A DNA stretch of 64,000 nucleotides from Gammaproteobacteria bacterium. Lineage in GTDB: Bacteria > Pseudomonadota > Gammaproteobacteria > Ga0077554 > Ga007554. The stretch is from contig JAKFXX010000028.1 in NCBI GenBank assembly GCA_021731145.1, positions 1-64,000 on the forward strand. Direction: 5' to 3'. The stretch's first letter is position 1, and the number at the start of each line of letters is the position of its first letter. The notes beneath the pieces were generated by a model, which saw nothing but the letters and a program-made list of their open reading frames with translations, ran no database searches and had not been told where the DNA came from. Position numbers and translations under genes: made by a program. Positions 1 to 8,380 of this stretch are shown here, piece after piece.

Positions 1-480
1 CTGTCTGACAATAACCCGCCCAGCAGTTACGCCAATAGCGCGTATTTTGGAATTCATACCTTCAAATTCATTGACCAGAAAGACGCGACCACTTTGGTGC
101 GCTGGCGCTTCGTTCCACACGATGGCGAAAAACAACTTGATGAGTCAACACTCAAGTCATCGCCCGCGAATTTTCTCGAAGAAGCACTGATTAAGCGAGC
201 CGCGCAGGGTGTCGTGAAATGGGACATGATGGTGGCGCTGGGCGAGCCTGGAGACACGCAGGACAACCCGACGATTGCATGGCCGGAGAGCCGCAAGCAA
301 ATCAAGGCGGGAACCTTGAGCATCACCGAAGCCACGCCGCAAAAAGGGGCTGGGTGCGAAAGGATCAACTTTGATCCGCTGGTGCTGAGCAATGGTATCG
401 CACCCACCAATGATCCAATTCTGCTGTTCCGTTCCCCGGCCTATGCTGTTTCATTCGCCAAACGGATTAGCGGCCAGTAA
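1..480 (+). CDS. Catalase-family peroxidase, 3' end only
   Basis: The reading frame is open from base 1 to the TAA at 478-480, so the gene starts upstream of the window. The translation (about 159 residues) resembles the C-terminal half of the small single-domain haem catalase/peroxidases (SrpA/KatB type). It has a YFGIHTFKF segment near the start and an R-S-P-A-Y-A-V-S-F motif close to the C-terminus, where the R-x3-Y arrangement supplies the proximal haem-ligand tyrosine in catalases. The family decomposes peroxides, often in the periplasm; export cannot be judged here because the N-terminus is missing. The following 173 bases (481-653) hold no gene, only weak hairpins (for example GCAGG/CCTGC near 513-530). 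Confidence 0.85.
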   Translation: MSDNNPPSSYANSAYFGIHTFKFIDQKDATTLVRWRFVPHDGEKQLDESTLKSSPANFLEEALIKRAAQGVVKWDMMVALGEPGDTQDNPTIAWPESRKQIKAGTLSITEATPQKGAGCERINFDPLVLSNGIAPTNDPILLFRSPAYAVSFAKRISGQ

Positions 481-653
481 ATGCGTTAAGCTATGTGCGA
501 GACAGGTTCCAGCAGGCTGAAAAACCTGCGGGCATTGCGCCGAATGGCTTGGCATACGGTGCAATACGCGCGTTGCAAAAATTGCGGCTTATCAATTTCC
601 GAGATGAAAGGGTTAAATCATGGCGATTGTGAAAGTCCCATGCATCACGATCC

Positions 654-1037
654 TTAAAGTTTCGCGAAAACATCGGATAACGTTGCGGGGCCATCTGCGG
701 CATTGATGGGCTTTAGCAGGTAGCTGCTCATGCCCAGGTTGCCGCATTCCGTGATGGAGTCTTTGTCAGCAACAGAAGTGAGCATGATGACGGGGAGAAT
801 CTTATTGGTTTCCCGAATTTTTTTCAGCGTTGCTTTTCCATCCATGATGGGCATGACGATATCCAAAAATACCAGGTCGATTTTCTGGCCGGGGGTTTCA
901 AGTAGTTTTATCGCCGCTCTGCCATTGTCAGCTTGAATAACGTGTTCATATCCCATTGCTGCCAGGATGCGCCGCAGCGATTCTCGCATGATGAGCGTAT
1001 CGTCCACAATCAATATTGTTGCGTTTTTATCTAACAT
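654..1037 (-). CDS. CheY-like single-domain response regulator
   Basis: A 127-residue receiver domain with no output domain. The acidic pair D12/D13, the probable phosphoacceptor D59 (in FLDIVMP), T87/S88 and K109 (in LLKPI) are all in the expected places. It lies 15 bases downstream of the CheX-like gene on the same strand, so the two are probably co-transcribed. The likely role is a phospho-relay or motor/enzyme switch whose phosphate is removed by the neighbouring CheX-like phosphatase. No kinase or flagellar gene is in the window, so the input is unknown. Confidence 0.9.
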   Translation of the reverse strand: MLDKNATILIVDDTLIMRESLRRILAAMGYEHVIQADNGRAAIKLLETPGQKIDLVFLDIVMPIMDGKATLKKIRETNKILPVIMLTSVADKDSITECGNLGMSSYLLKPINAADGPATLSDVFAKL

Positions 1038-1052
1038 TATTTACTCCGGTAT

Positions 1053-1577
1053 TCAACTTAGAAGATAGCTGCAATAAAAACGGCCAATCTTGGTTATATC
1101 AATGGGGACGGTATAGATCTGCTTGACGCCTGTTAATAAAAATTCGCTATCTTGCTTGTTGGAAATATAGATCGGCGGGCCGAAGCTGATTTTGTGTTTG
1201 GTGTTGTTTATGTCACGGGTAGCCAGTCCGATAATGGTATTTGAGAATTCAGCTAATGCCTCCATGACGTCATCGTTTAATGCGGAAGATTTTTCAACCG
1301 TACCCAACATTTTTGAGCGTACACGATTACCAATCGTTACGGCGGTGTCCAGGTCGTAATTCATAATTATTTTTCCACCACTGCCGCCAGAGGTTTTTGC
1401 AGAAATACATACTGCAAACTCTTTAAAGACAAATACGTCAAGCGGGTCACTATAGCCCAGAAGGTCGCTTGCGCCATGCAAGTCAGCCATGCTCTTGAGC
1501 GCGATAATTGTTTCGTTAATGAGCGGTAACAATATCGAGTTACGTACCGTATCGGGAAGTGCGCCTTGTAGTTCCAT
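1053..1577 (-). CDS. CheX-like chemotaxis phosphatase
   Basis: A 174-residue protein of the CheC/CheX/FliY class, which dephosphorylate CheY-type regulators. The characteristic E-x-x-N active-site pair is visible as E110 and N113 in the helix DDVMEALAEFSNTI, preceded by the usual SKML(G) segment. The frame stays open to 1691, but I chose the ATG at 1575-1577. It gives the family length, starts just before the conserved helix, and leaves about 119 bases for divergent promoters towards the gene at 1697; the upstream 38 residues look non-conserved. No strong Shine-Dalgarno is seen. Its only partner is the CheY-like gene downstream. CheX-type is inferred from the motif and length. Confidence 0.75.
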   Translation of the reverse strand: MELQGALPDTVRNSILLPLINETIIALKSMADLHGASDLLGYSDPLDVFVFKEFAVCISAKTSGGSGGKIIMNYDLDTAVTIGNRVRSKMLGTVEKSSALNDDVMEALAEFSNTIIGLATRDINNTKHKISFGPPIYISNKQDSEFLLTGVKQIYTVPIDITKIGRFYCSYLLS

Positions 1578-1696
1578 GTGTTTGGATACTCTGAAGTGAT
1601 GGGCTTTCAGGTATAGGATCGGCACCAATAAGGATATACTTGAGTCGCTTAGATTAATGGTGATCTGCTGAAATCTGACGGGCGCGCACAACAGCC

Positions 1697-2779
1697 ATGA
1701 AACCTCTCTTCCATCCCCAGTTGGTCAATGATCCTTTCGGAGACCCGGGGCTTTACGTGGAATATCTGTTCGAGAAACGGTCTTTTCTATTCGACCTGGG
1801 AGACCTGCAAGCGCTTGCGCCGCGCAAGATCCTGCGCATCAGCGATATCTTTGTCTCCCACACCCATATGGATCATTTCGTGGGATTCGACCAGTTATTG
1901 CGGATCAGCCTGGGCAGGGAGAAAAACCTGCGCCTGTTCGGGCCACCGGCATTTGTCGCCCAGGTGGAACACAAACTGGCGGCATACACCTGGAACCTGG
2001 TGCAGAACTATGCCACCGACTTCACCATCGAAGCCATCGAGATACATCCCGGTGGCGCAGCCAAAAAAGGCCGTTTCCGCTGCCAGAACGCTTTCCGGCG
2101 CGAGGGCGAGGAAACCATTTCATTCACCGATGGGGTGCTCATCAATGAAGAAACCTTCAGGGTGCGCTGCGTCTTCCTTGACCATAAGATCCCCTGCCTT
2201 GCGTTCACGCTGGAGGAGAAAATCCATGTCAATGTCTGGAAAAACCGGCTGGCGGAGATGGGGTTCCCCATTGGACCCTGGCTGCGGGAATTGAAACAGG
2301 CAGTGCTGCGCGGGGAAAAAGAGGATAGTCCCTTTCGTGTGTGGTGGCACGAGGAAGGGATGATCCACGAAAAATACGTCCCATTGGGAGTGTTGAAGGC
2401 CGGAATTCTGCACATCGTGCCCGGCCAGAAGATCACCTATGTGACCGATGTGGTTTACCATGCGGAGAATGCATGCAAGATCATCGAGCTGGCGCGCGAC
2501 TCGGATTTGCTGTTCATCGAGTCCACCTTTCTTCACGCGGATGCCCGGCGTGCAGCGGAAAAGTTTCATCTCACGGCTTATCAGGCCGGCATGATCGCCC
2601 GTGAGGCGAGCGCCAAAAGAGTGATTCCATTTCATTTCTCACCCAAATATGCCGGGCAGGAGGAATGTTTGCGGCAGGAGCTTGAAGAGGCCTTTTCAGA
2701 ACCCGTTCACGATCTCGATCAAGGGATGCAGCGCAAGGCAAAAATGGCCGAAAAAGCGCAGCATACAAGTAGTATGTGA
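1697..2779 (+). CDS. RNase Z-like metallo-beta-lactamase-fold hydrolase
   Basis: A 360-residue metallo-beta-lactamase-fold protein. The zinc motif H55-T-H57-M-D59-H60 sits in SHTHMDHF, with further ligand regions TYVTDV, IEST and IPFHFSPKY, the arrangement of RNase Z / tRNase Z and related hydrolases. It is longer than classical RNase Z (about 305 residues) and lacks the usual N-terminal start motif, so 'RNase Z-like' is safer than rnz. The last ~27 residues (from EPVHDLDQ on) are encoded by a palindromic dispersed repeat starting near base 2698, so insertion of the repeat appears to have replaced the native C-terminus. The next gene follows 105 bases later on the same strand. Confidence 0.8.
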   Translation: MKPLFHPQLVNDPFGDPGLYVEYLFEKRSFLFDLGDLQALAPRKILRISDIFVSHTHMDHFVGFDQLLRISLGREKNLRLFGPPAFVAQVEHKLAAYTWNLVQNYATDFTIEAIEIHPGGAAKKGRFRCQNAFRREGEETISFTDGVLINEETFRVRCVFLDHKIPCLAFTLEEKIHVNVWKNRLAEMGFPIGPWLRELKQAVLRGEKEDSPFRVWWHEEGMIHEKYVPLGVLKAGILHIVPGQKITYVTDVVYHAENACKIIELARDSDLLFIESTFLHADARRAAEKFHLTAYQAGMIAREASAKRVIPFHFSPKYAGQEECLRQELEEAFSEPVHDLDQGMQRKAKMAEKAQHTSSM

Positions 2780-2867
2780 GCATTTTGAGGCCATTTTTCC
2801 TGGGTACCCCCTTGAGGGGTGAACGCCGCGATGCGCCCTTCAGCGAGATCGTGAACGGGTTCTCAGG
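2698..2867. repeat. Palindromic dispersed repeat, copy A
   Basis: A ~170 bp fold-back element. Outer arms 2698-2717 and 2844-2863 are perfectly complementary over 20 bp (GAACCCGTTCACGATCTCG plus one flanking A-T pair). A second stem pairs 2740-2749 (AAAAATGGCC) with 2789-2798 (GGCCATTTTT). A central hairpin CATAC-AAGTA-GTATG lies at about 2762-2776. The same architecture recurs at 53359-53505. This copy carries a ~24-base insertion (about 2798-2821) absent from the other. It supplies the 3' end of the RNase Z-like gene and reaches to within 20 bases of the next start codon. Confidence 0.9.
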
Positions 2868-2884
2868 GTTGAGGTAAAACTGAA

Positions 2885-4162
2885 ATGAGGCAAATCCAGA
2901 CCGCTCCTTACATCCCTGGCCGCGCCTGCGGCATGCTGCACTATCGCCTGGAGGATTGCGCCCCCGGTTGCATCATGGTACTCAACCAGGAGGCGCTCGT
3001 CTCGCGCAACCTGGAACGGGTGGAATCTGCCGCAGGGCTGGTTGTTGCAGGCGCGGCGCGCTTCTCCCATGTGCTGGCGCGTCTTTTCGCCTTGGGCATT
3101 CCTGCCGTGCTGATAACACCTGATCAGCTTGCGCTGCTGCCTGAAGGAATGGCGGCGCTGATAGACGGAAACACCGGTTTGATCACCCTCAACCCGCCTC
3201 TTACAGAAATCCGGCAAGAGAAAATTCCACCGCCCGTAATAAGCGGGATAGCGCGCAGCATGGATGGCATTCCGGTAGAGCTTCGCGCCGGTGTACCAAG
3301 CGCCGATGGGGCACTACAAGCGGTTAAACAAGGCGCCAGTCGCATTGGCCTGCTGCGCTCGGAATTCCTGGAACCGCCAGAGGGGCGTATCCCGGACCAA
3401 CGCTTCTATCTGGCCGCGCTACGCGAGGTTTTTGAGGCGGCTCGGCCTCTGGGTGTCACCATCCGGCTGCTGGATATCGCACCCGACAAACGCCCCGCTT
3501 GGCTGCACAATGGGCCTGCCGCGCCATTGGGGCTGCAAGGCTGCCGCCTTTATGACCGTGAGCCGGTAAAAAGCGTCTTTCGCGCCCAGGTGGCAGCAAT
3601 TACGGAACTTGCAGCGGAATATGAGCTGGCCCTGCTGCTTCCCTATGTTACCCATCCCTGGGAATTCGCCCGCTGGCGGGGTGAAATCGACGCGATCACG
3701 GGCGGGCGCTTGCCGGTAGGCGTCATGCTGGAGACGCCCGTCAGCGCCCTGTGCGTAAGCGAGTGGCGAACGCTGGCGGATTTCGCCGCGATAGGGAGCA
3801 ACGACCTGATGCAGACCCTCTGCGCCGCCGACCGGCGCTTGCCTGAGATGGCCGGCTGGCTTGACCCTTATGCACCCGCCTTGCTGCGCTTCCTCCGGCG
3901 GCTGGCGGATGATCTTGATGCCTATACCCTCCCCGCCCAATTCTGCGGGCAGATGCCCCTTTATCCGGGGATGCTTCCGGTGCTGCTCGGCTTGGGTTAC
4001 CGCATTTTTTCGGTAGAACCCCTTGCGATTCCGTATCTGGCGCAAATAATAGCCAAAACGGATATCAGCGCCCTTCGTGAATTATCCATCCACGCCTGCA
4101 ACGCACCGGACGCGCGCACTGTGCGACGGTTATTGGGCCTTGAGAGACACCCGCGCCAGTAA
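2885..4162 (+). CDS. Enzyme I-like PEP-utilising protein lacking the HPr-binding domain
   Basis: A 425-residue protein resembling the swivel plus TIM-barrel part of PTS Enzyme I / PEP synthase. Residues 50-72 match the phospho-histidine segment (G-x-x-R-F-S-H62 ... GIPAV). Residues ~125-400 form the PEP-binding barrel, with IGLLRSEFL, IGSNDLMQ and the catalytic-cysteine segment FCGQMPLYPG, then LGLGYRIFSV. Classical Enzyme I (about 575 residues) has an N-terminal helical domain inserted for HPr docking; here it is absent. The protein may phosphorylate or synthesise PEP with another partner, or be regulatory. A GAGGT ribosome-binding site precedes the ATG. No HPr or EII gene is in the window. 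Confidence 0.75.
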   Translation: MRQIQTAPYIPGRACGMLHYRLEDCAPGCIMVLNQEALVSRNLERVESAAGLVVAGAARFSHVLARLFALGIPAVLITPDQLALLPEGMAALIDGNTGLITLNPPLTEIRQEKIPPPVISGIARSMDGIPVELRAGVPSADGALQAVKQGASRIGLLRSEFLEPPEGRIPDQRFYLAALREVFEAARPLGVTIRLLDIAPDKRPAWLHNGPAAPLGLQGCRLYDREPVKSVFRAQVAAITELAAEYELALLLPYVTHPWEFARWRGEIDAITGGRLPVGVMLETPVSALCVSEWRTLADFAAIGSNDLMQTLCAADRRLPEMAGWLDPYAPALLRFLRRLADDLDAYTLPAQFCGQMPLYPGMLPVLLGLGYRIFSVEPLAIPYLAQIIAKTDISALRELSIHACNAPDARTVRRLLGLERHPRQ

Positions 4163-4193
4163 ACGTAAGGTGCGCCATACTCACGAATAACGC

Positions 4194-4199
4194 TATAAT
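4194..4199 (+). promoter_or_regulatory. Possible -10 box (TATAAT) upstream of uup
   Basis: A perfect TATAAT lies in the 146-base gap before uup. The hexamer 17 bases upstream is not a convincing -35, so this is tentative. No clear Shine-Dalgarno precedes the uup ATG. Confidence 0.3.
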
Positions 4200-4308
4200 G
4201 ACCGATGGCAACCCCAACCTATACTCGCCTAACTATCACCGCCTGATCGTGCGCACAGCGCACGCTACCGCTTCCTGTTAATTTCGCTCAACCCCGAATC
4301 ACTACTCC

Positions 4309-6213
4309 ATGCCACTTATCACACTAGACAATGCCCACCTCTCCTTCTCCCGCTGGCTACTGCTCGACGGGGCCAGCTTCACCCTGGACGCAGGCGAAAA
4401 AGTCGCGCTCATCGGTCGCAACGGCGTGGGCAAATCCACCCTGCTGCAAGTCTTGGCCGGAACCTGCGCCCTCGACAAGGGCACGCTGTGGCGCGATGAC
4501 GCGGCGCGTCTTGCCTATGTGCCGCAAGAGCCACCGCTGGACCCGGAGCATACCGTGTTCGAGGCCGTCGCGGCGGGATTGGGCGGACTGAGCCAGATCC
4601 TCCTCGACTATCATGCGGTAAGCCATGACTTGGCCCAGGAGGGCACGGATACCGATGCGCTGCTGACACGCCTGCAGAAAATCCAGACCGCGCTCGAAGC
4701 CCAGGACGGATGGTCAGCGCAGAACCGCGTGGAACAGGTGCTGACGCGGCTGGAATTGCCTGCCGACGTGAAGATCGCCACCCTCTCCGGCGGCTGGCGC
4801 AAGCGCGTCGCGCTGGCCCAGGCACTGGTGATGCAACCTGAGATCCTGCTACTGGACGAGCCGACCAATCACCTCGACCTCACCGCCATCGAGTGGCTGG
4901 AAGATTTTCTGCGGACGTATCAAGGCAGCCTGATTGTGATCAGCCACGACCGCCGCTTCCTGGACCGTGTAGCAACCCGGATTGTGGAACTGGACCGTGG
5001 CATACTGACCAGCTTCCCCGGCAATTTCGCCGATTATCAGCGCCGCAAGGCGGAACTGCTGGCAGCGGAAGCAACACAGAGCGCGGAATTCGACAAATTT
5101 CTCGCCCAGGAAGAAGCATGGATTCGCCAGGGGGTCCAGGCGCGCCGCACCCGCAACGAAGGCCGCGTGAGACGCCTGGAGCAGTTGCGGCGGGACCGCG
5201 CCGCGCGCCGTGATCGCATCGGCAATGTAACGCTCCAGATCGACACCGGCGAGCGCTCCGGCAAACTCGTGGCGGAGCTTGAGAATGTCAGCAAATCCTT
5301 CGGCGGCAAAGTTATCATCCGCGACTTCTCCACCCGTATCATGAACGGTGACCGCGTAGGCCTGCTCGGCCCCAACGGCGCGGGCAAAACCACCCTGCTC
5401 AAGCTGATCCTCGGCGAACTCGCCCCGGACAGCGGCAGCGTGCAGCTCGGCAGCAAGCTACAGGTTGCCTATTTCGACCAGCTCCGCGAACAGCTCGACC
5501 CCGAGGCCACCCTGCGCGACGTCGTCAGCCCCGGCGCGGATTTTATCGAGATCGGAGGCAAGAAAAAACATGTGATCGGCTATCTCGGCGATTTCCTGTT
5601 CCCACCCGAACTCACCCTGGCAAAGGTAAGAACCCTCTCCGGCGGCGAGCGCAACCGCCTGCTGCTGGCCCACCTCTTCACCCGCCCCGCCAACGTTCTG
5701 GTGATGGACGAGCCGACTAACGATCTCGACCTGGAAACCCTCGAGATGCTCGAAGGATTGCTGACCGATTATCCCGGCACGCTGTTGCTGGTCAGTCACG
5801 ACCGCGAATTCCTCGACAACGTGGTCACCCAGGTCATCGCCTTTGAAGGTGATGGCAACCTGTGCGAATACCCCGGCGGCTACGAAGACTGGCTGCGCGC
5901 CCGGCCACAACCCAAAGCCGCCACGCCTGCCGCAACCACCCCCAAAACCACGCCTGCCTCACCCCCTCACCCCGAACCCGCCAAGCGCACGCGCCTGTCC
6001 TTCAAGGAAACCCGAGAATTAGCCGAGCTACCAGGCCGCATAGAAACACTGGAATCCCGCCAAACGGAAATCACCGCCCTCCTCGCCGACCCCGTCATTT
6101 ACCGCGACAACCCATCAGGCGTACAGGCCTTGCAACACGAGACGGCGGACATTGCGGGAGAACTTGAAGCCGCTTATGCGCGCTGGGAAGTGTTGGACGA
6201 AAAAGGCAAATAA
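4309..6213 (+). CDS. uup: ABC-F ATPase Uup
   Basis: A 634-residue soluble ABC-F protein with two ATPase domains. First Walker A is GRNGVGKST (residues 36-44), signature LSGGWRKR, Walker B ILLLDEPTNHLDL. Second Walker A is GPNGAGKTT (from about residue 354), signature LSGGERNR, Walker B VLVMDEPTNDLDL. A charged linker lies between the domains, and the C-terminus carries a Pro/Thr-rich segment followed by a coiled-coil (about residues 570-634), typical of Uup rather than EttA or RbbA. Uup acts at the ribosome and influences precise excision of transposons. There are no transmembrane segments. It is followed at once by the small cysteine-cluster gene. Confidence 0.92.
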   Translation: MPLITLDNAHLSFSRWLLLDGASFTLDAGEKVALIGRNGVGKSTLLQVLAGTCALDKGTLWRDDAARLAYVPQEPPLDPEHTVFEAVAAGLGGLSQILLDYHAVSHDLAQEGTDTDALLTRLQKIQTALEAQDGWSAQNRVEQVLTRLELPADVKIATLSGGWRKRVALAQALVMQPEILLLDEPTNHLDLTAIEWLEDFLRTYQGSLIVISHDRRFLDRVATRIVELDRGILTSFPGNFADYQRRKAELLAAEATQSAEFDKFLAQEEAWIRQGVQARRTRNEGRVRRLEQLRRDRAARRDRIGNVTLQIDTGERSGKLVAELENVSKSFGGKVIIRDFSTRIMNGDRVGLLGPNGAGKTTLLKLILGELAPDSGSVQLGSKLQVAYFDQLREQLDPEATLRDVVSPGADFIEIGGKKKHVIGYLGDFLFPPELTLAKVRTLSGGERNRLLLAHLFTRPANVLVMDEPTNDLDLETLEMLEGLLTDYPGTLLLVSHDREFLDNVVTQVIAFEGDGNLCEYPGGYEDWLRARPQPKAATPAATTPKTTPASPPHPEPAKRTRLSFKETRELAELPGRIETLESRQTEITALLADPVIYRDNPSGVQALQHETADIAGELEAAYARWEVLDEKGK

Positions 6214-6218
6214 GAGAG

Positions 6219-6536
6219 CTGAATATTAATACAAAAAACGCCAAACCGGACAAAAGCCCCGCCATATCATGCGCCTCGTGTGAAGCGTGCTGTTGCAGGC
6301 TAGAGGTATTGCTAATGGACGGCGACGACGTTCCGCTCGAAATGACGGCGTCTAATCAATGGGGCAGTTGGACTATGGCGCGTCTTGATGACGGTTGGTG
6401 CGCAGCCCTGGATAGAAACACCTTGCTGTGCAAGATCTACGAACGCAGACCGATGATATGCCGGCAATTCCAGGTGGGCGAAAGCGACTGTACTGAAGAG
6501 CGATCCAGCCTGGCTTATGAAATAACCGGACACTGA
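6219..6536 (+). CDS. YkgJ-type cysteine-cluster protein
   Basis: A small protein (about 105 residues) of the YkgJ/UPF0153 zinc- or iron-chelating type. The frame reads through the N-terminal cluster C-A-S-C-E-A-C-C-C upstream of base 6309 and ends with C-x(5-8)-R-R-P-x-x-C and a final Cys in the ESDC segment. Because the cysteine cluster lies at 6270-6300, the start must be upstream. No ATG/GTG/TTG exists in frame between the uup stop and the cluster, so a CTG at 6219 or ATT at 6225 (just after GAGAG) is the likely initiator; the exact start is uncertain. It sits 5-20 bases after uup. Function is not known beyond metal binding. Confidence 0.7.
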   Translation: MNINTKNAKPDKSPAISCASCEACCCRLEVLLMDGDDVPLEMTASNQWGSWTMARLDDGWCAALDRNTLLCKIYERRPMICRQFQVGESDCTEERSSLAYEITGH

Positions 6537-6556
6537 AACGCCAATCCATTATTTGT

Positions 6557-7300
6557 ATGAAAAGCCTGTTATTCGACTTCAGCACCACTCAACTGCTGCT
6601 CACTGCACTGCTCTTTGTCTGGGCTGGCTTCGTGCGCAGCGGCCTGGGCTTTGGCGGCGCGGCCCTGGGCCTGCCGCTGATGTTGTTCATACTCGACCAG
6701 CCGCTGTTCTGGCTGCCAGTGATTGGCCTCCACCTGCTTTTTTTCTCCGCGCTGACGCTACGCACACGCATCAACAATGTGGACTGGGCCTATCTGAAAG
6801 CGTCCAGCATCTATATCATCCCTGCCGCTCTGGTAGGCGTATTTGGACTGGTTAATCTGCCCACGCGGATACTGGTGACGTTTATCTACGCCATTACGTT
6901 GTTTTATGCCCTCATTTGGATGTTTAATCTGTCCATCAACAGCAAAGGAGGCTGGAGCGATAAACTGCTGCTCGTGCTCGGCGGCTACGTGGCGGGCACT
7001 TCGCTCACTGGCGCGCCGCTCATGGTTGCGGTATACCTGCGCAACGTCGCGGCCGCGCAGTTGCGCAATACCCTGTTTGTGCTGTGGTTTGTGCTGGTCA
7101 GCCTGAAGATGAGCACCTTCGTCGCGCTGGGTGTCCCGCTACACTGGCAGTCTTCGCTACTGCTGTTGCCAGCCGCAGCTATCGGCCATGTGATCGGCCT
7201 CAAGGTTCACGATACTCTCCTGCGCAACGACAAGCTGTTTAAACAGGTCATCGGCGGGCTGTTGGTGGTTATCAGTGCAATAGGATTGTGGAACAGCTAA
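6557..7300 (+). CDS. TauE/SafE-family sulfite/anion exporter
   Basis: A 247-residue integral membrane protein with about eight hydrophobic segments. It has the two-repeat pattern of the TauE/SafE (DUF81) family: G-F-x-R-S-G-L-G-F-G-G-A-A near residue 20 and GGYVAGTSLTGAP around residue 140. Members move sulfite, sulfonates or other small organic anions across the inner membrane; the substrate cannot be told here. It ends convergently with accD, with a structured 180-base gap between them. Confidence 0.85.
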   Translation: MKSLLFDFSTTQLLLTALLFVWAGFVRSGLGFGGAALGLPLMLFILDQPLFWLPVIGLHLLFFSALTLRTRINNVDWAYLKASSIYIIPAALVGVFGLVNLPTRILVTFIYAITLFYALIWMFNLSINSKGGWSDKLLLVLGGYVAGTSLTGAPLMVAVYLRNVAAAQLRNTLFVLWFVLVSLKMSTFVALGVPLHWQSSLLLLPAAAIGHVIGLKVHDTLLRNDKLFKQVIGGLLVVISAIGLWNS

Positions 7301-7348
7301 GCCGTCGTTCATTGTAATCTGTACATTTAGAATGGTGGGAACGGCATA

Positions 7349-7460
7349 AGGGGCCATAATCACCGTAAGGCATTGCGCCCTCATTGTCACCTTTACGGTG
7401 ATCACGGGTGTGACAATGAGGCTTAACCAGAAAAGCACTGGTTATTCCTTAACGGCCCCT
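7349..7460. repeat. Complex fold-back element with overlapping stems between convergent genes
   Basis: Outer arms AGGGGCC (7349-7355) and GGCCCCT (7454-7460) enclose three further pairings. Stem 1 pairs 7359-7370 with 7391-7402 (one bulged T). Stem 2 pairs 7379-7390 with 7410-7421 (12 bp perfect, CCTCATTGTCAC/GTGACAATGAGG). Stem 3 is a 7-bp hairpin 7424-7430/7438-7444. Stems 1 and 2 interleave, giving an H-type pseudoknot or two alternative folds. It lies between the tauE and accD stop codons and may serve as a bidirectional terminator; no long T-tract is present. Confidence 0.7.
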
Positions 7461-7480
7461 AATAGCGAGGCGGCCCCCTT

Positions 7481-8353
7481 CTAAACTGCCTTCTCAGGCG
7501 CGGACTGCCGGGTAAGAATGGCCAGCACGGAGGCAAGACGGTCACGCATTTCACGGCGGTCGATGATCATGTCTATCGCACCATGCTCCAACAGGAATTC
7601 GCTGCGTTGAAAGCCCTCGGGCAGGGTCTGGCGTACCGTCTGCTCAATGACTCGCGGGCCGGCGAAGCCGATCAGGGCGCCGGGTTCGGCGACGTTAATG
7701 TCACCCAGCATGGCAAAGCTTGCCGATACGCCACCCATGGTCGGATCAGTGAGCACGGAGATGTACGGAACACCTTGCCTGCTCAGGCGCGCCAGGGCGG
7801 CGCTGGTTTTTGACATTTGCATGAGCGAAAAGAGCGCCTCCTGCATGCGCGCGCCACCACTTGCGGAAAAACACACCAGCGGGATGTTGTGTTCCATGCA
7901 GGCATTCGCGGCGCGTACAAATTTCTCGCCGACCACCGCGCCCATGGAGCCACCCATGAAGCCAAATTCGAACGCGCAGGCCACGAGCGGCAATCCCTTA
8001 ACCTGACCTCTTATCACGATCAGCGCGTCTTTTTCGCCGGTTTCTTTTTTGGCTTGCGTCAGGCGGTCACGGTATTTTCTGCTGTCGCGGAACTTGAGTT
8101 CATCCACGGCAATAAGATCGCCGCCAATCTCCTCGCGGGAATCGAGGTCCAGAAAGCCGTTGAGGCGCTTGCGGCCGCTGACGCGCATGTGGTGCGTACA
8201 CTTGGGGCACACTTCAAGATTACGCTCAACCTCGGCACGGTACAGCACCGCGCTACAGGCCGGACATTTTGCCCACAATCCTTCAGGAATGGATTTTTTT
8301 TGGCGCCCCTCAGTCCTGATTTTTGAAGGGATTAATTTTCCGAACCAGCTCAT
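7481..8353 (-). CDS. accD: Acetyl-CoA carboxylase carboxyltransferase subunit beta
   Basis: A 290-residue AccD. The N-terminal zinc ribbon has C30-x2-C33 and C49-x2-C52, followed by the carboxyltransferase (crotonase-like) core with [15 protein letters not shown] and [10 protein letters not shown]. It forms the alpha2-beta2 carboxyltransferase with AccA (not in window), making malonyl-CoA for fatty-acid synthesis. It is the last gene of truA-trpF-trpB-trpA-accD, 27 bases after trpA. The folC gene that often follows accD in gammaproteobacteria is absent here. Confidence 0.97.
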   Translation of the reverse strand: MSWFGKLIPSKIRTEGRQKKSIPEGLWAKCPACSAVLYRAEVERNLEVCPKCTHHMRVSGRKRLNGFLDLDSREEIGGDLIAVDELKFRDSRKYRDRLTQAKKETGEKDALIVIRGQVKGLPLVACAFEFGFMGGSMGAVVGEKFVRAANACMEHNIPLVCFSASGGARMQEALFSLMQMSKTSAALARLSRQGVPYISVLTDPTMGGVSASFAMLGDINVAEPGALIGFAGPRVIEQTVRQTLPEGFQRSEFLLEHGAIDMIIDRREMRDRLASVLAILTRQSAPEKAV

Positions 8354-8380
8354 TTAGTCGTCGCCATCATTCAATAGTTA

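Noticed and set aside
4163-4308. Possible small gene or tRNA in the gap before uup
   Set aside because: No cloverleaf and no ORF of useful size; only a -10-like hexamer.
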